This document shows positions 23,529 through 31,515 of a stretch of DNA of 33,942 nucleotides, piece by piece (position 1 is the stretch's first letter; each line of letters starts with the position of its first letter). The translations under genes were made by a program, and so were the position numbers. Where the stretch lies: the NCBI GenBank assembly GCA_019187195.1, contig JABAQT010000001.1, positions 1-33,942 of the forward strand. The letters run 5' to 3'. The DNA is from Bryobacteraceae bacterium (GTDB lineage Bacteria; Acidobacteriota; Terriglobia; Bryobacterales; Bryobacteraceae). The notes under the pieces are model-generated. The model saw only the letters and a list, made by a program, of their open reading frames with translations, ran no database searches and was not told the DNA's origin.

Positions 23529-25196
23529 ATGACACTCGAGAAGGGATCCTCCGCGGGCATCCTTCACCTGCACACATACTTCCTGTTTCCGTTCTCGATT
23601 GAGAAGAGCGCGGTGATGGAGCACTATCCGGATGCATGGAAAGGGAAGCTGCACTGGATGGACGGGCTGGACGAGTGGCTGGAAGGGCGTGAGCGGATGG
23701 CGGGTTCGGTGGTTTGTGAAGCGGTGGGCGGATGGAGACGCGCGGCGTACCGCACCTTCGAACTGGACTCGCCGGCATATCAGGACATGGTGTTCTTCCA
23801 CCCCTATGTGCGGCGTGTATTCTTCGATACGGCGGGCGTGGCGGCATCGAGAGAGAGCCTGCTGCGCTGCTATCAGATTCCGCTGAAAGACAAGGAGGTG
23901 TTCTTCGAGGCGGAAGATGTGAAGGGACGATCGGCGAGGACGCAGATCACGGACTTGCGGCTGTTTCTCTTCGCCAACGGCATAGGGATTCTCAGTATCG
24001 GGGTGGAGTCGTTCGGACTTTCACCGGCCGAAGCGTTGTGGATCAACGAGTCGATGCGGAAGGTGTACCCATCTTCGCTGCGGCAGCTACGGGAGGGCCG
24101 CTTTCCATCGCGGATGGCATTTACACACAAACAGGATGGAGAGAGCAGGACGATTGTGGAGGAGCGCTTCGAGAATTGTCCTGGGATGAAAGGGTTCCTG
24201 CCGCCGCTGTCGAAGACGATCACGTCGCTGCTCTACTTCGCCGATTACGCCTCGCAGGAGTTCGAGCCGGTGCTCGATGAGCGGATGATCGTCTATACGT
24301 ACGCGGCCATCGAGCCGGGGAGCGTGCCGGAAACCTACATTGCTTCCGAGGAGTACAAGATTCTGCTGAGCCGGTTCCTGTACGTGGACCGGGATGGAGA
24401 CGACTACCGCTATGACCGCTACTTCGTGCGCCAGCAGATGATGCGGCAGCTTTACACGCGATGGGCGCATGAAGGAACGTATTACGGGTTCACGAGTTAC
24501 AGCAACATCACGGTTTGCGTGGGCAACTTCGATTGCGGCGAACATCAGTTGATGGAGGGGTTTCTCATCCACCGCATGTTCGACGGGAGATATTACCTGA
24601 TGGCGCTGGTGGCATTGTTCTACCGGGCCACGCTGCTGCATTTCGCGGAGGTGAGCGCGGACGTTTCGAAGACCCTGTACCTGGACCAGCAGGACGAGAA
24701 GCTCACATTCGAGAACATCCGGCTGGCAAACACGCTGCGAGCGGATTTTCTGCACTTCGCCAACTACTGGTATTTTGACGAACTGGCGAACAAGGAGGAG
24801 GAGATCGACCACTTTCTGTTGCAGTGCCGCGAATACCGCACGGATACGATGAAGCGGGACCTGGAGGAGGAGGTGGAGAAGTTGAATGCTTCCCTGCACA
24901 ACTACTTCCAGTTCCGGAATACGGAGGCGGTGAACCGGCTGGCGATGCTGAGCCTGATCTTCGGAGCAGGGGCGATTCTGACGGGCTTTTTCGGAATGAA
25001 TTTCGGGCGGGAATTCGGGAAGCTGTTTTTCGACGCGGATCCGCGGGCTCCGTGGGTGCATTATGGCGCGGTGGCGAGCGTGGTATTGCTGGCGTTCGGG
25101 GCGCTGGTGTTCGGGACGTACGTGGTGGCGTCGAACTGGGCGGATTACCGGGCGATCCTGCTGCCGCGGCGGCAGGGGGGCCGTGGAAAAACCTGA
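23529..25196 (+). CDS. CorA-like GMN-motif membrane protein with large N-terminal domain
   Basis: 555 residues. The first 465 residues are soluble and match nothing I can name; the end of this part has long charged helices (a coiled coil near 425-460). Two membrane helices follow (about 470-490 and 517-537). The first ends with GMN (489-491), the signature of CorA/Mrs2 divalent-cation channels. The CorA loop motif MPEL after GMN is absent and is replaced by GREFGKLFFDADPRAP. The N-terminal part is about twice the CorA length. It is likely an oligomeric cation channel or a CorA-derived membrane protein. The ion and direction are unknown. Confidence 0.75.
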   Translation: MTLEKGSSAGILHLHTYFLFPFSIEKSAVMEHYPDAWKGKLHWMDGLDEWLEGRERMAGSVVCEAVGGWRRAAYRTFELDSPAYQDMVFFHPYVRRVFFDTAGVAASRESLLRCYQIPLKDKEVFFEAEDVKGRSARTQITDLRLFLFANGIGILSIGVESFGLSPAEALWINESMRKVYPSSLRQLREGRFPSRMAFTHKQDGESRTIVEERFENCPGMKGFLPPLSKTITSLLYFADYASQEFEPVLDERMIVYTYAAIEPGSVPETYIASEEYKILLSRFLYVDRDGDDYRYDRYFVRQQMMRQLYTRWAHEGTYYGFTSYSNITVCVGNFDCGEHQLMEGFLIHRMFDGRYYLMALVALFYRATLLHFAEVSADVSKTLYLDQQDEKLTFENIRLANTLRADFLHFANYWYFDELANKEEEIDHFLLQCREYRTDTMKRDLEEEVEKLNASLHNYFQFRNTEAVNRLAMLSLIFGAGAILTGFFGMNFGREFGKLFFDADPRAPWVHYGAVASVVLLAFGALVFGTYVVASNWADYRAILLPRRQGGRGKT

Positions 25197-25223
25197 GGGC
25201 GAATCAACGCGCAGCGAATTGAA

Positions 25224-26450
25224 TCATGCCCGCTGAAAATAGGCATCGCGCGGCGGGTGGTAGGAAATGTTCAATTCCGGGGTTTCGATAGGTTTCTTCC
25301 AAGTGCGTGATTCGAAGAGAATGGAGAGCGCGCAGGTGGTGAGCAAGGTCCTTTCGACCGGATAGAGAGGCTTGCCCGTGATGAACATTTCCTCCATGCA
25401 GTGCACCAAGCCGTCGAAGTGGGCCAGTTGGCGCGAATGCGCCGCTCCTCTTGGCTGGCCGAAGTGAGTCGCCAATGGTTGGGCGTTTCCCTTGAGCTTT
25501 CCGGCGAAGGTCCATCCGCTGGTGTGACCGTTGATCATATAGGCCACGGCCTTGAGGCCATCGTGGTAGTTGATGAGGAATGCGGAAGGCTTTTTCGCGT
25601 TGTCCTCCATGCGGCCGGGCCTGACGGTGGGGTCGCGGGCAAACGCGGCTTCCAGCAGCGGAACGCTCCAACCGCCGGGGCCGTCGCGCCACTTCCAGAC
25701 GGCATCGCCTTCGATCCACTCGAGGGAGCGAATCCCGGTCTCACCGCCCTTGCGCCGCTCGACCATGCATTGAAGGGACTCGAGGGTATGGAAGCCGTAG
25801 GCGTCCAGATCGCCGTATCCGAGCGCGAGAGCGCTTTCCAAGGGGGCTCCATAGGGGATCTCGAGTTCAGGAGTGCGGACGGTGAGAGGAATCGAGGAGC
25901 CGGCCATCAAGGGATACTTCAACTCGCGGGACCAGCGATACATTTCCTTTGCCTTGAGCCAGGAGTAGGAGAGGTGCTTATCGCTGAAAAGGGGGACGGT
26001 CTTACCAGTACGGCGGAAGACCTCGACGATCTGCTCCATGAGTTCGTAGCGCGGGTAGAGTTTCTGGCCGCGGTAGTTGGTGGGGTAGTTTCCATGCTCG
26101 CCGACAAAGCAGACGGCATCCACGGCCAGACCGTCACCACCGAGCGTGAGCGCTTCATGAATGGTGGGAAAGATGCGGAATCCGTGTTTTTCGGCCAGGC
26201 CACGGCTGAGGTCGGCGGGCGGAACCTGATCGGTGTACATGGAGACGATGCGAGTGCGCGGGGCGGCGAAGACTCCGTTCGCGGAGTAGCCGTTCAGCAG
26301 TCTGCCGATGATCACGTTGGCGTGGGTGTTGAGGCGGCCATCGTTGGTGTACATGGTGACGATGGCGGCGACGGATTTTTGGGGGGATTGGGCGGCGGAC
26401 GGCGCAGCAGCGGCGGCGGAGGCCGCAAGCAATTGACGGCGGTTCAACAT
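25224..26450 (-). CDS. Tat-exported protein, possibly degenerate Gfo/Idh/MocA-like
   Basis: 408 residues, ATG 26450 with TAAGGAG 8 nt upstream. The N-terminus (NRRQLLAAS) looks like a twin-arginine signal. I infer distant kinship to Gfo/Idh/MocA oxidoreductases from the order of motifs: a first strand at 27-33; VDAVCFVGEHGNYP (110-123) where the family has the substrate-loop strand; a GKTVPLFSDKHLSYSWLKAKEM segment where the family has GKHVLCEKP...A.EM; then PLMAGSS. The Rossmann GxGxxG is missing and EKP is changed to SDK, so NAD(P) binding is doubtful. Divergent from the aldolase gene. Confidence 0.6.
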   Translation of the reverse strand: MLNRRQLLAASAAAAAPSAAQSPQKSVAAIVTMYTNDGRLNTHANVIIGRLLNGYSANGVFAAPRTRIVSMYTDQVPPADLSRGLAEKHGFRIFPTIHEALTLGGDGLAVDAVCFVGEHGNYPTNYRGQKLYPRYELMEQIVEVFRRTGKTVPLFSDKHLSYSWLKAKEMYRWSRELKYPLMAGSSIPLTVRTPELEIPYGAPLESALALGYGDLDAYGFHTLESLQCMVERRKGGETGIRSLEWIEGDAVWKWRDGPGGWSVPLLEAAFARDPTVRPGRMEDNAKKPSAFLINYHDGLKAVAYMINGHTSGWTFAGKLKGNAQPLATHFGQPRGAAHSRQLAHFDGLVHCMEEMFITGKPLYPVERTLLTTCALSILFESRTWKKPIETPELNISYHPPRDAYFQRA

Positions 26451-26538
26451 TCGGGTGGCTCCTTATCAGTTGTGTCCTCATTATGACGCAGCGCGTGGGG
26501 GACGGCCGGAGTTCCTTGCCTTCGAAAACGGGATGTAA

Positions 26539-26544
26539 TAGTTT
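26539..26544 (+). promoter_or_regulatory. -10-like TAGTTT before the aldolase gene
   Basis: A TAnnnT hexamer 7 nt before ATG 26552. An overlapping TAATAG at 26536-26541 is an alternative. Weak evidence on its own. Confidence 0.25.
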
Positions 26545-26551
26545 GGCGGTT

Positions 26552-27526
26552 ATGATGACGCATCCGTTTAGAATCGTTTCGCTGGTTGCTGGAATCGCCC
26601 TGGCGGGGGGAGTGGCAGTCACGCTGGCTCAGGCTCCGAAGCCCAAGCGCATCAACAGGGCAATTGAGCTTTTGGCGGAGGATCAGCCGATCTATTACAC
26701 GGGCTCCCACTCGGGTACGGCCGGCACGTTCGAGCAGGGCGTCAAGGACGCGCAGACCTATGCCGACTACATCAGCTACGACATGGAGCATGCTCCGTTC
26801 GATGTCAAAGGGCTGTCGGAATACATGCGCGGCCTGGTGAAGGGCGGACCCACGAGGAGCGGGCATCGGACGCCGGCGGTGATCGTGAATGTGCCGGTGA
26901 ATGGGCTCGACGAAACCACGGTACGCGCCAACGCCTGGATGTTCAACCAGGTACTGGCGACGGGGGTCCACGGGGTTCTGCTGACGCATGCCGACGACCC
27001 CGGCGCGGTGAGGGCTTTTGTGGAGGCGGTCCGGTTTCCGATACACAAGGAAGGCGTCGGCGTAGACGGCCTGAAAGAAGGACGGAGAGGGGTTCATGGC
27101 GTTCCGACAGCGGCGGCGATCTGGGGAGTCTCGCAGGAGGAGTATCTGAGGAAGGCCGATGTGTGGCCTCTCAACCCCGAAGGGGAGCTGCTGCTCGGGC
27201 TGAAACTGGAGGACAAGTACGCACTTGCCAACGCGGACGCGAACCTCAAAGTGCCTGGAATCGCCTTTGCGGAGTGGGGGCCGGGAGACATGGCGCTTTC
27301 GTTGGGCGTGATGGGGAGCGGGCGCGCCGCGCAGAATGATCCGCGGATGAAGGATGCGCGGGCGACGGTGTTTTCCGCATGCAAGGCGAACCATCGTTTC
27401 TTTCTGAACACGATGACGCCGGCGGATGTCGTTGAGAGGATCAAGGAGGGAGTGAGGATCGGTCCGGCGAGTCCGGAGGCGGCGGAAATCGGACGCAAGT
27501 TCACGAAGCGCCGGATGCCCTGGTGA
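26552..27526 (+). CDS. Exported HpcH/HpaI-family aldolase-like protein
   Basis: 324 residues from ATG 26552 (ATG 26555 is adjacent). Signal peptide about 1-27, then an HpcH/HpaI (class II 2-keto-3-deoxy acid aldolase/citrate lyase beta) barrel: YDMEH (76-80), LEDKYALANAD (219-229; E220 at the metal-ligand position) and GPGDM (243-247). By eye, the usual metal-binding Asp of the GVDG motif is Ala (A238), with E241 nearby. The enzymes are normally cytosolic, so an export signal is notable. Whether it cleaves keto-deoxy acids outside the cytoplasm is not known. It is convergent with the phosphomannomutase gene (20 bp). Confidence 0.8.
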   Translation: MMTHPFRIVSLVAGIALAGGVAVTLAQAPKPKRINRAIELLAEDQPIYYTGSHSGTAGTFEQGVKDAQTYADYISYDMEHAPFDVKGLSEYMRGLVKGGPTRSGHRTPAVIVNVPVNGLDETTVRANAWMFNQVLATGVHGVLLTHADDPGAVRAFVEAVRFPIHKEGVGVDGLKEGRRGVHGVPTAAAIWGVSQEEYLRKADVWPLNPEGELLLGLKLEDKYALANADANLKVPGIAFAEWGPGDMALSLGVMGSGRAAQNDPRMKDARATVFSACKANHRFFLNTMTPADVVERIKEGVRIGPASPEAAEIGRKFTKRRMPW

Positions 27527-27546
27527 CATGAGCGCCGGCGGGCCGT

Positions 27547-28893
27547 CTACAAGGCGAGACGGATGGCCTGTTCGACTTCGTTCCTGTAGTCATCGAGCAG
27601 GTGCTCGCTTTCGGCTTCGAAGCGCATGACGAGGATGGGCTGAGTGTTGGAGGCGCGCACGAGTCCCCAGCCTTTTTCGAACAGGACGCGGACTCCATCC
27701 ACTTCCATGACGGGGCGCAGGTTGCGGAAGTGGGAGGCGACGCGTTCGACGACGGAGAACTTGATTTCATCAGGGCAATCGAAGCGAATTTCAGGCGTGG
27801 AGACGAGGCGGGGAACGCCTTCGAGTTGGGCGGAGAGGGGACGGGCGGAGGCGGCGACGATTTCCATGAGGCGGCAGGCGCTGTACAAGGCGTCGTCGAA
27901 GCCGTAGTAGCGGTCGGCGAAGAACATGTGGCCGCTCATTTCGCCGGCCAGTTCGGCGCGCTCTTCCTTCATTTTGGACTTGATGAGGGAGTGGCCGGTC
28001 TTATACATGATGGGATTTCCGCCGAGTGCGCGGATGCCGTCATAGAGCGCCTGAGAGCACTTGACCTCGCCGATGAACGTGGCTCCAGGCTTGCGCGAAA
28101 GGATCTCGCGGGCGTAGATGAGGAGCAGCATATCGCCCCACACGACGTTGCCGTGCTCGTCGACGGCTCCGATGCGGTCCCCGTCGCCATCGAAAGCGAT
28201 GCCGAGTTCGGCCTTGTGTTCGCGGACGGCGCGGCGGAGATGTTCGAGGTTGTCCTCGACCGTGGGATCGGGGTGATGATTGGGGAAATGGCCGTCCATT
28301 TCGAAGTACAGTTCGATGGGGTCAACATTGAGCCTGGCGAGCAGGCGGCGCATGACGGGACCGGCGGTTCCGTTTCCGGCGTCGAGAACAACCTTGATCC
28401 GGCGGCGGAAGTCGAATTGGGAGGCGACCTCGGCGACGTATGGAGCGATAACGTCTTCTTCGGAGAACCGTCCCTGTCCGGAGGCAAAGTCCGCGGACTG
28501 GATGAGGCGCAGCAGATCGCGGATCTGTTCTCCATGGATCGTGCTCTTGCCGAGCATCACCTTGAAGCCGTTGTAGTCGGACGGATTGTGGCTGCCGGTG
28601 ATCATGACGCCGCCTCCCGCCTGAAAGTGAAAGACGGAGTAGTAGAGCAGCGGGGTGGGGACGCAGCCGACGCCGGTAACATCGCAGCCGGTGGAAAGGA
28701 TGCCCTTGAGAAGGGCATCCTGGAGGCGCTGTCCGCTTAACCGGCAATCGCGGGCGAGATTGAGGCGGTTGACGCCGGCTCGCCGCAGGTAGGTTCCGAT
28801 GCCGCGGCCGAGGGTTTCGATATCCGGGCTCAGGAGGTCGCGATCCGCGATGCCGCGAATGTCATACTCGCGAAAGATATTGGGGTTCAGCAC
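27547..28893 (-). CDS. Phosphomannomutase/phosphoglucomutase
   Basis: 448 residues, GTG start at 28893 only 3 nt after the stop of the preceding gene. The four alpha-D-phosphohexomutase landmarks are present: phosphoserine loop TGSHNP (99-104, S101), metal loop DGDGDR (235-240), sugar-binding GEMSGH (317-322) and C-terminal phosphate loop RASNTQP (about 418). It interconverts mannose- or glucose-6-phosphate and the 1-phosphate, feeding nucleotide-sugar and exopolysaccharide synthesis. It is the third gene of the permease / KdgD-like / mutase operon. Confidence 0.93.
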   Translation of the reverse strand: MLNPNIFREYDIRGIADRDLLSPDIETLGRGIGTYLRRAGVNRLNLARDCRLSGQRLQDALLKGILSTGCDVTGVGCVPTPLLYYSVFHFQAGGGVMITGSHNPSDYNGFKVMLGKSTIHGEQIRDLLRLIQSADFASGQGRFSEEDVIAPYVAEVASQFDFRRRIKVVLDAGNGTAGPVMRRLLARLNVDPIELYFEMDGHFPNHHPDPTVEDNLEHLRRAVREHKAELGIAFDGDGDRIGAVDEHGNVVWGDMLLLIYAREILSRKPGATFIGEVKCSQALYDGIRALGGNPIMYKTGHSLIKSKMKEERAELAGEMSGHMFFADRYYGFDDALYSACRLMEIVAASARPLSAQLEGVPRLVSTPEIRFDCPDEIKFSVVERVASHFRNLRPVMEVDGVRVLFEKGWGLVRASNTQPILVMRFEAESEHLLDDYRNEVEQAIRLAL

Positions 28894-28896
28894 TGG

Positions 28897-29790
28897 TTAG
28901 AGATAGTCCTTGTACAGTTCCACAATGCCTTTGATCATATCCACTTCGGCGGCGTTCACGTTTTCGAGGGGGGGACGAACCGGTCCGCCCTTGAGGCCGA
29001 TGAGGTCCATCATGGTTTTCATGACGGAGACTTCATAGCCGCGCTTGCGATCGCGGATGGCGTAGAGGGGGTGAACGTACTTGTTGAGGAGATTATTGAG
29101 GGCGGCGAAATCGCGATTGATGCCGGCGGCTCCGATGGCGAGCGAGAGTTTCGGAGCGACATTGGAGATGCTCGAGGTGTAGCCCTGGACGCCGATGGCG
29201 AAATAGCCGGCGGCGCAATCGTCGCCAATGCCGCCAATCCAGGCGAGGCGGTCGCCGACCTTGGCCATGATGCGCTGGTACTTGCGCATGTCACCCTGGC
29301 CGTCCTTCCAAATCTGAAGGGTGGGGACTTTTTCGGCGAGGCGGGCCACCATGTCGGGAGAAAAGACGGCCCAATCACGGCTGTAAAGGGCAAGAGGGAG
29401 ACCGCTCGCCCTGCCGATGGTTTCGTAATAGGTGAGGAGGCCATCGGCCGGCGCCCCGGTGTAATAGGGGGGCATGACGAGCAACGCGTCCGCGCCGGCC
29501 TTCTCCATTTCGCGCGCCATTTCGCACGCGATGGGAGTGTTGAAGCCGATGCCGCCGATGACGGGCATCCTGCCGCCGGTCACGGCCACGGTGCGGCGGA
29601 CGACTTCGACGTTCTCACCGGGTGTGAGGGAATAGATCTCTCCGGTGCCGCCAACCGCCACGAGAGAGCAGAAAGGATGTTTGATCATCGCGGCGACGTT
29701 CGATTCGAGAGCGTCGAGATCAAGTGTGAGGCCGGATTTGAATGGGGTGATGGGGAATCCGACAACTCCCCGCAGTTTTTCGCGCAGCAT
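28897..29790 (-). CDS. DapA-superfamily lyase, 5-dehydro-4-deoxyglucarate dehydratase-like
   Basis: 297 residues from ATG 29790, with GGAG 5 nt upstream; the longer frame has no supporting site. Class I aldolase-fold hallmarks: GGTGE (47-51), Y136 and Schiff-base K162 in WKDG. Opening GFPITPF, VPVIGGIGF-like text and PPYYTGA resemble KdgD more than dihydrodipicolinate synthase. KdgD converts 5-dehydro-4-deoxy-glucarate to 2-oxoglutarate semialdehyde, water and CO2 in sugar-acid breakdown. The neighbouring permease may import a related substrate. Another lyase of the superfamily is possible. Confidence 0.8.
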   Translation of the reverse strand: MLREKLRGVVGFPITPFKSGLTLDLDALESNVAAMIKHPFCSLVAVGGTGEIYSLTPGENVEVVRRTVAVTGGRMPVIGGIGFNTPIACEMAREMEKAGADALLVMPPYYTGAPADGLLTYYETIGRASGLPLALYSRDWAVFSPDMVARLAEKVPTLQIWKDGQGDMRKYQRIMAKVGDRLAWIGGIGDDCAAGYFAIGVQGYTSSISNVAPKLSLAIGAAGINRDFAALNNLLNKYVHPLYAIRDRKRGYEVSVMKTMMDLIGLKGGPVRPPLENVNAAEVDMIKGIVELYKDYL

Positions 29791-29792
29791 GA

Positions 29793-31304
29793 TTACTCCG
29801 TTGATTGATTGTGATCGGCCAGGACGCTGTGGCGGCGGCCAAAAGTGTAGTACAGCACAAGTCCGACGATGAGCCAAACGAAGAACCGGATCCAGGTTTC
29901 CAGCGGAAGGCTCATCATCAGGATGAAGCAGAAGAAGATGGACAGGATGGGAAGGAGCGGCACGAAGGGGACGCGGAAACCGCGCGGCCGCGCGGGTTGC
30001 TTGCGGCGCAGCACGAGGACGGCGGCGGAGACGAGCGCGAAGGCAAAGAGAGTGCCGATGTTGCTCAAGTCAGCGAAGGTGCCGATGTCCCAGATGCCGG
30101 CTGGGATGCCGACGGCGAGTCCCGCCACCCAGGTGCTGACGTAGGGGGTGTGGAAGCGGGCATGCACGCGGGAGAACACCGAGGGGAGCAGGCCATCACG
30201 GGACATAGCAAACCAGACGCGCGCCTGGCCGTATTGGAACACAAGCATGGAACTGAGCATGCCGCCGAGCGCGCCGGTGGTGACCAGGGCGCGGATGTTG
30301 TCCATGCCGATTGTCTTGAGAGCATTCGCGACGGGAGCGGCGTTATTCAAGTCCTTCCAGTTGACGACGCCGGTGAGAACGAGTGAGACGGAAACATAGA
30401 GGACGGCGCAGATCAAGAGCGATGCGATGATGCCGAAGGGAAGATCCTTTTGGGGGTTGCGGCATTCCTCGGCGGCGGTGGATACGGAATCAAACCCGAT
30501 GTAGGTGAAGAAAACAATAGCGGCTCCGGTGAGAACGCCGGTGAAGCCATTGGGAAAGAACGGATGCCAGTTGGAGACGCGAATGGCCCGCGAAGCGGCG
30601 AAGATGAACAGCAGGATGGCGCAGATCTTGACGACCACCATGATGTTGTTGGCGCGAGCGCTTTCGCGGACGCCGCGCACGAGCACCATGGTCAGCACCA
30701 TGAGGATGAGAAACGAGGGGAGGTTGAACCAACTGCCGGTCAGCCGGCCGCCGGCGAGGATCGGCTCGGAGAGTTGCCTCGGAAGGTGCACGCCGAAGAT
30801 CCCATCGAGCATGTCATTGAAATAGGCTGAAAAACCGACGGCGACGGCCATGTTCGAGACGGCGTATTCGAGGATGAGATCCCAGCCGATGATCCAGGCG
30901 AAGATTTCGCCGAGCGTGGCGTAGGAGTAGGTATAAGCGCTGCCGGCGATCGGGATCATCGAGGCCAGTTCGGCGTAGCAGAGTCCGGCGAGCCCACAGA
31001 CGACGGCAACCAGAAAAAAAGACAAGGCTATCCCGGGGCCGGCTCCAGGCCGGCCGGTGGTGGAGAAGGAGCCCGCGCCCTGCAACAGGAGATCGAGCAC
31101 GGGAGCGTGGAGAATCGAGTGAAAACTCAAGGTCTCGCCGGCCGCCGCGGTGCCCGTGAGGATAAAGATACCCGAACCGATGACAGCCCCGATGCCAAGC
31201 GCAGTCAGGCTCCACGGCCCCAACGAGCGGTTGAGCCTGCGGCCAGGTTTCTCGCTGGCCGCAATGAGCGCGTCGATGGACTTGGTGCGGAGTAGCTGAC
31301 TCAT
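29793..31304 (-). CDS. APC-superfamily (cationic amino acid type) permease
   Basis: 503 residues with 12-13 membrane helices. The N-terminal GIGAVIGSGIFILTG segment is the unwound substrate-binding helix 1 of APC transporters. GGMLSSMLVFQYGQARVWFAMSRDGLLP is the conserved helix-8/loop signature of the CAT-like (YfnA/ApcT) group. Transport of amino acids in exchange with or driven by H+ is the family role. Its stop is 2 nt before the KdgD-like start, so the two are co-transcribed. The link to sugar-acid metabolism is by position only. Confidence 0.9.
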   Translation of the reverse strand: MSQLLRTKSIDALIAASEKPGRRLNRSLGPWSLTALGIGAVIGSGIFILTGTAAAGETLSFHSILHAPVLDLLLQGAGSFSTTGRPGAGPGIALSFFLVAVVCGLAGLCYAELASMIPIAGSAYTYSYATLGEIFAWIIGWDLILEYAVSNMAVAVGFSAYFNDMLDGIFGVHLPRQLSEPILAGGRLTGSWFNLPSFLILMVLTMVLVRGVRESARANNIMVVVKICAILLFIFAASRAIRVSNWHPFFPNGFTGVLTGAAIVFFTYIGFDSVSTAAEECRNPQKDLPFGIIASLLICAVLYVSVSLVLTGVVNWKDLNNAAPVANALKTIGMDNIRALVTTGALGGMLSSMLVFQYGQARVWFAMSRDGLLPSVFSRVHARFHTPYVSTWVAGLAVGIPAGIWDIGTFADLSNIGTLFAFALVSAAVLVLRRKQPARPRGFRVPFVPLLPILSIFFCFILMMSLPLETWIRFFVWLIVGLVLYYTFGRRHSVLADHNQSTE

Positions 31305-31324
31305 GGGGTTCCGGCAACGAATCC

Positions 31325-31346
31325 CGGCGCGGCGGAACCCGCGCCG
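31325..31346. repeat. GC-rich stem-loop between permease and small basic gene
   Basis: An 8-bp perfect stem (CGGCGCGG/CCGCGCCG) with a 6-nt loop, 11 nt after the stop of the 52-residue gene. No U-tract follows in either direction, so termination is uncertain. Confidence 0.35.
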
Positions 31347-31356
31347 CCGCGCATGA

Positions 31357-31515
31357 CTAGCGTTTACGCTGTCCCTTGGCCATCTTCGGCACCTTCTTCT
31401 TCATGGAACCGCGGGCGACGCCCTGAGCCCGTTTGGCCTTGGCCGGCGCCGCTTTCCGTGCCGCGCGTTTTGCCTTCTTGCGCTCTTCTTTGTCAGTGAT
31501 GTTCTTCGTGTTCAT
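31357..31515 (-). CDS. Small Lys/Arg-rich basic protein, coupled to the helicase gene
   Basis: 52 residues, found by reading the gap. The ATG at 31515 overlaps the helicase stop (ATGA). About 22 of 52 residues are Lys or Arg, with Ala-rich stretches (KKAKRAARKAAPAK) and no hydrophobic core, so it is probably disordered and nucleic-acid or ribosome binding. Not recognised as a known family. Tight coupling to the helicase suggests co-production. Confidence 0.6.
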   Translation of the reverse strand: MNTKNITDKEERKKAKRAARKAAPAKAKRAQGVARGSMKKKVPKMAKGQRKR

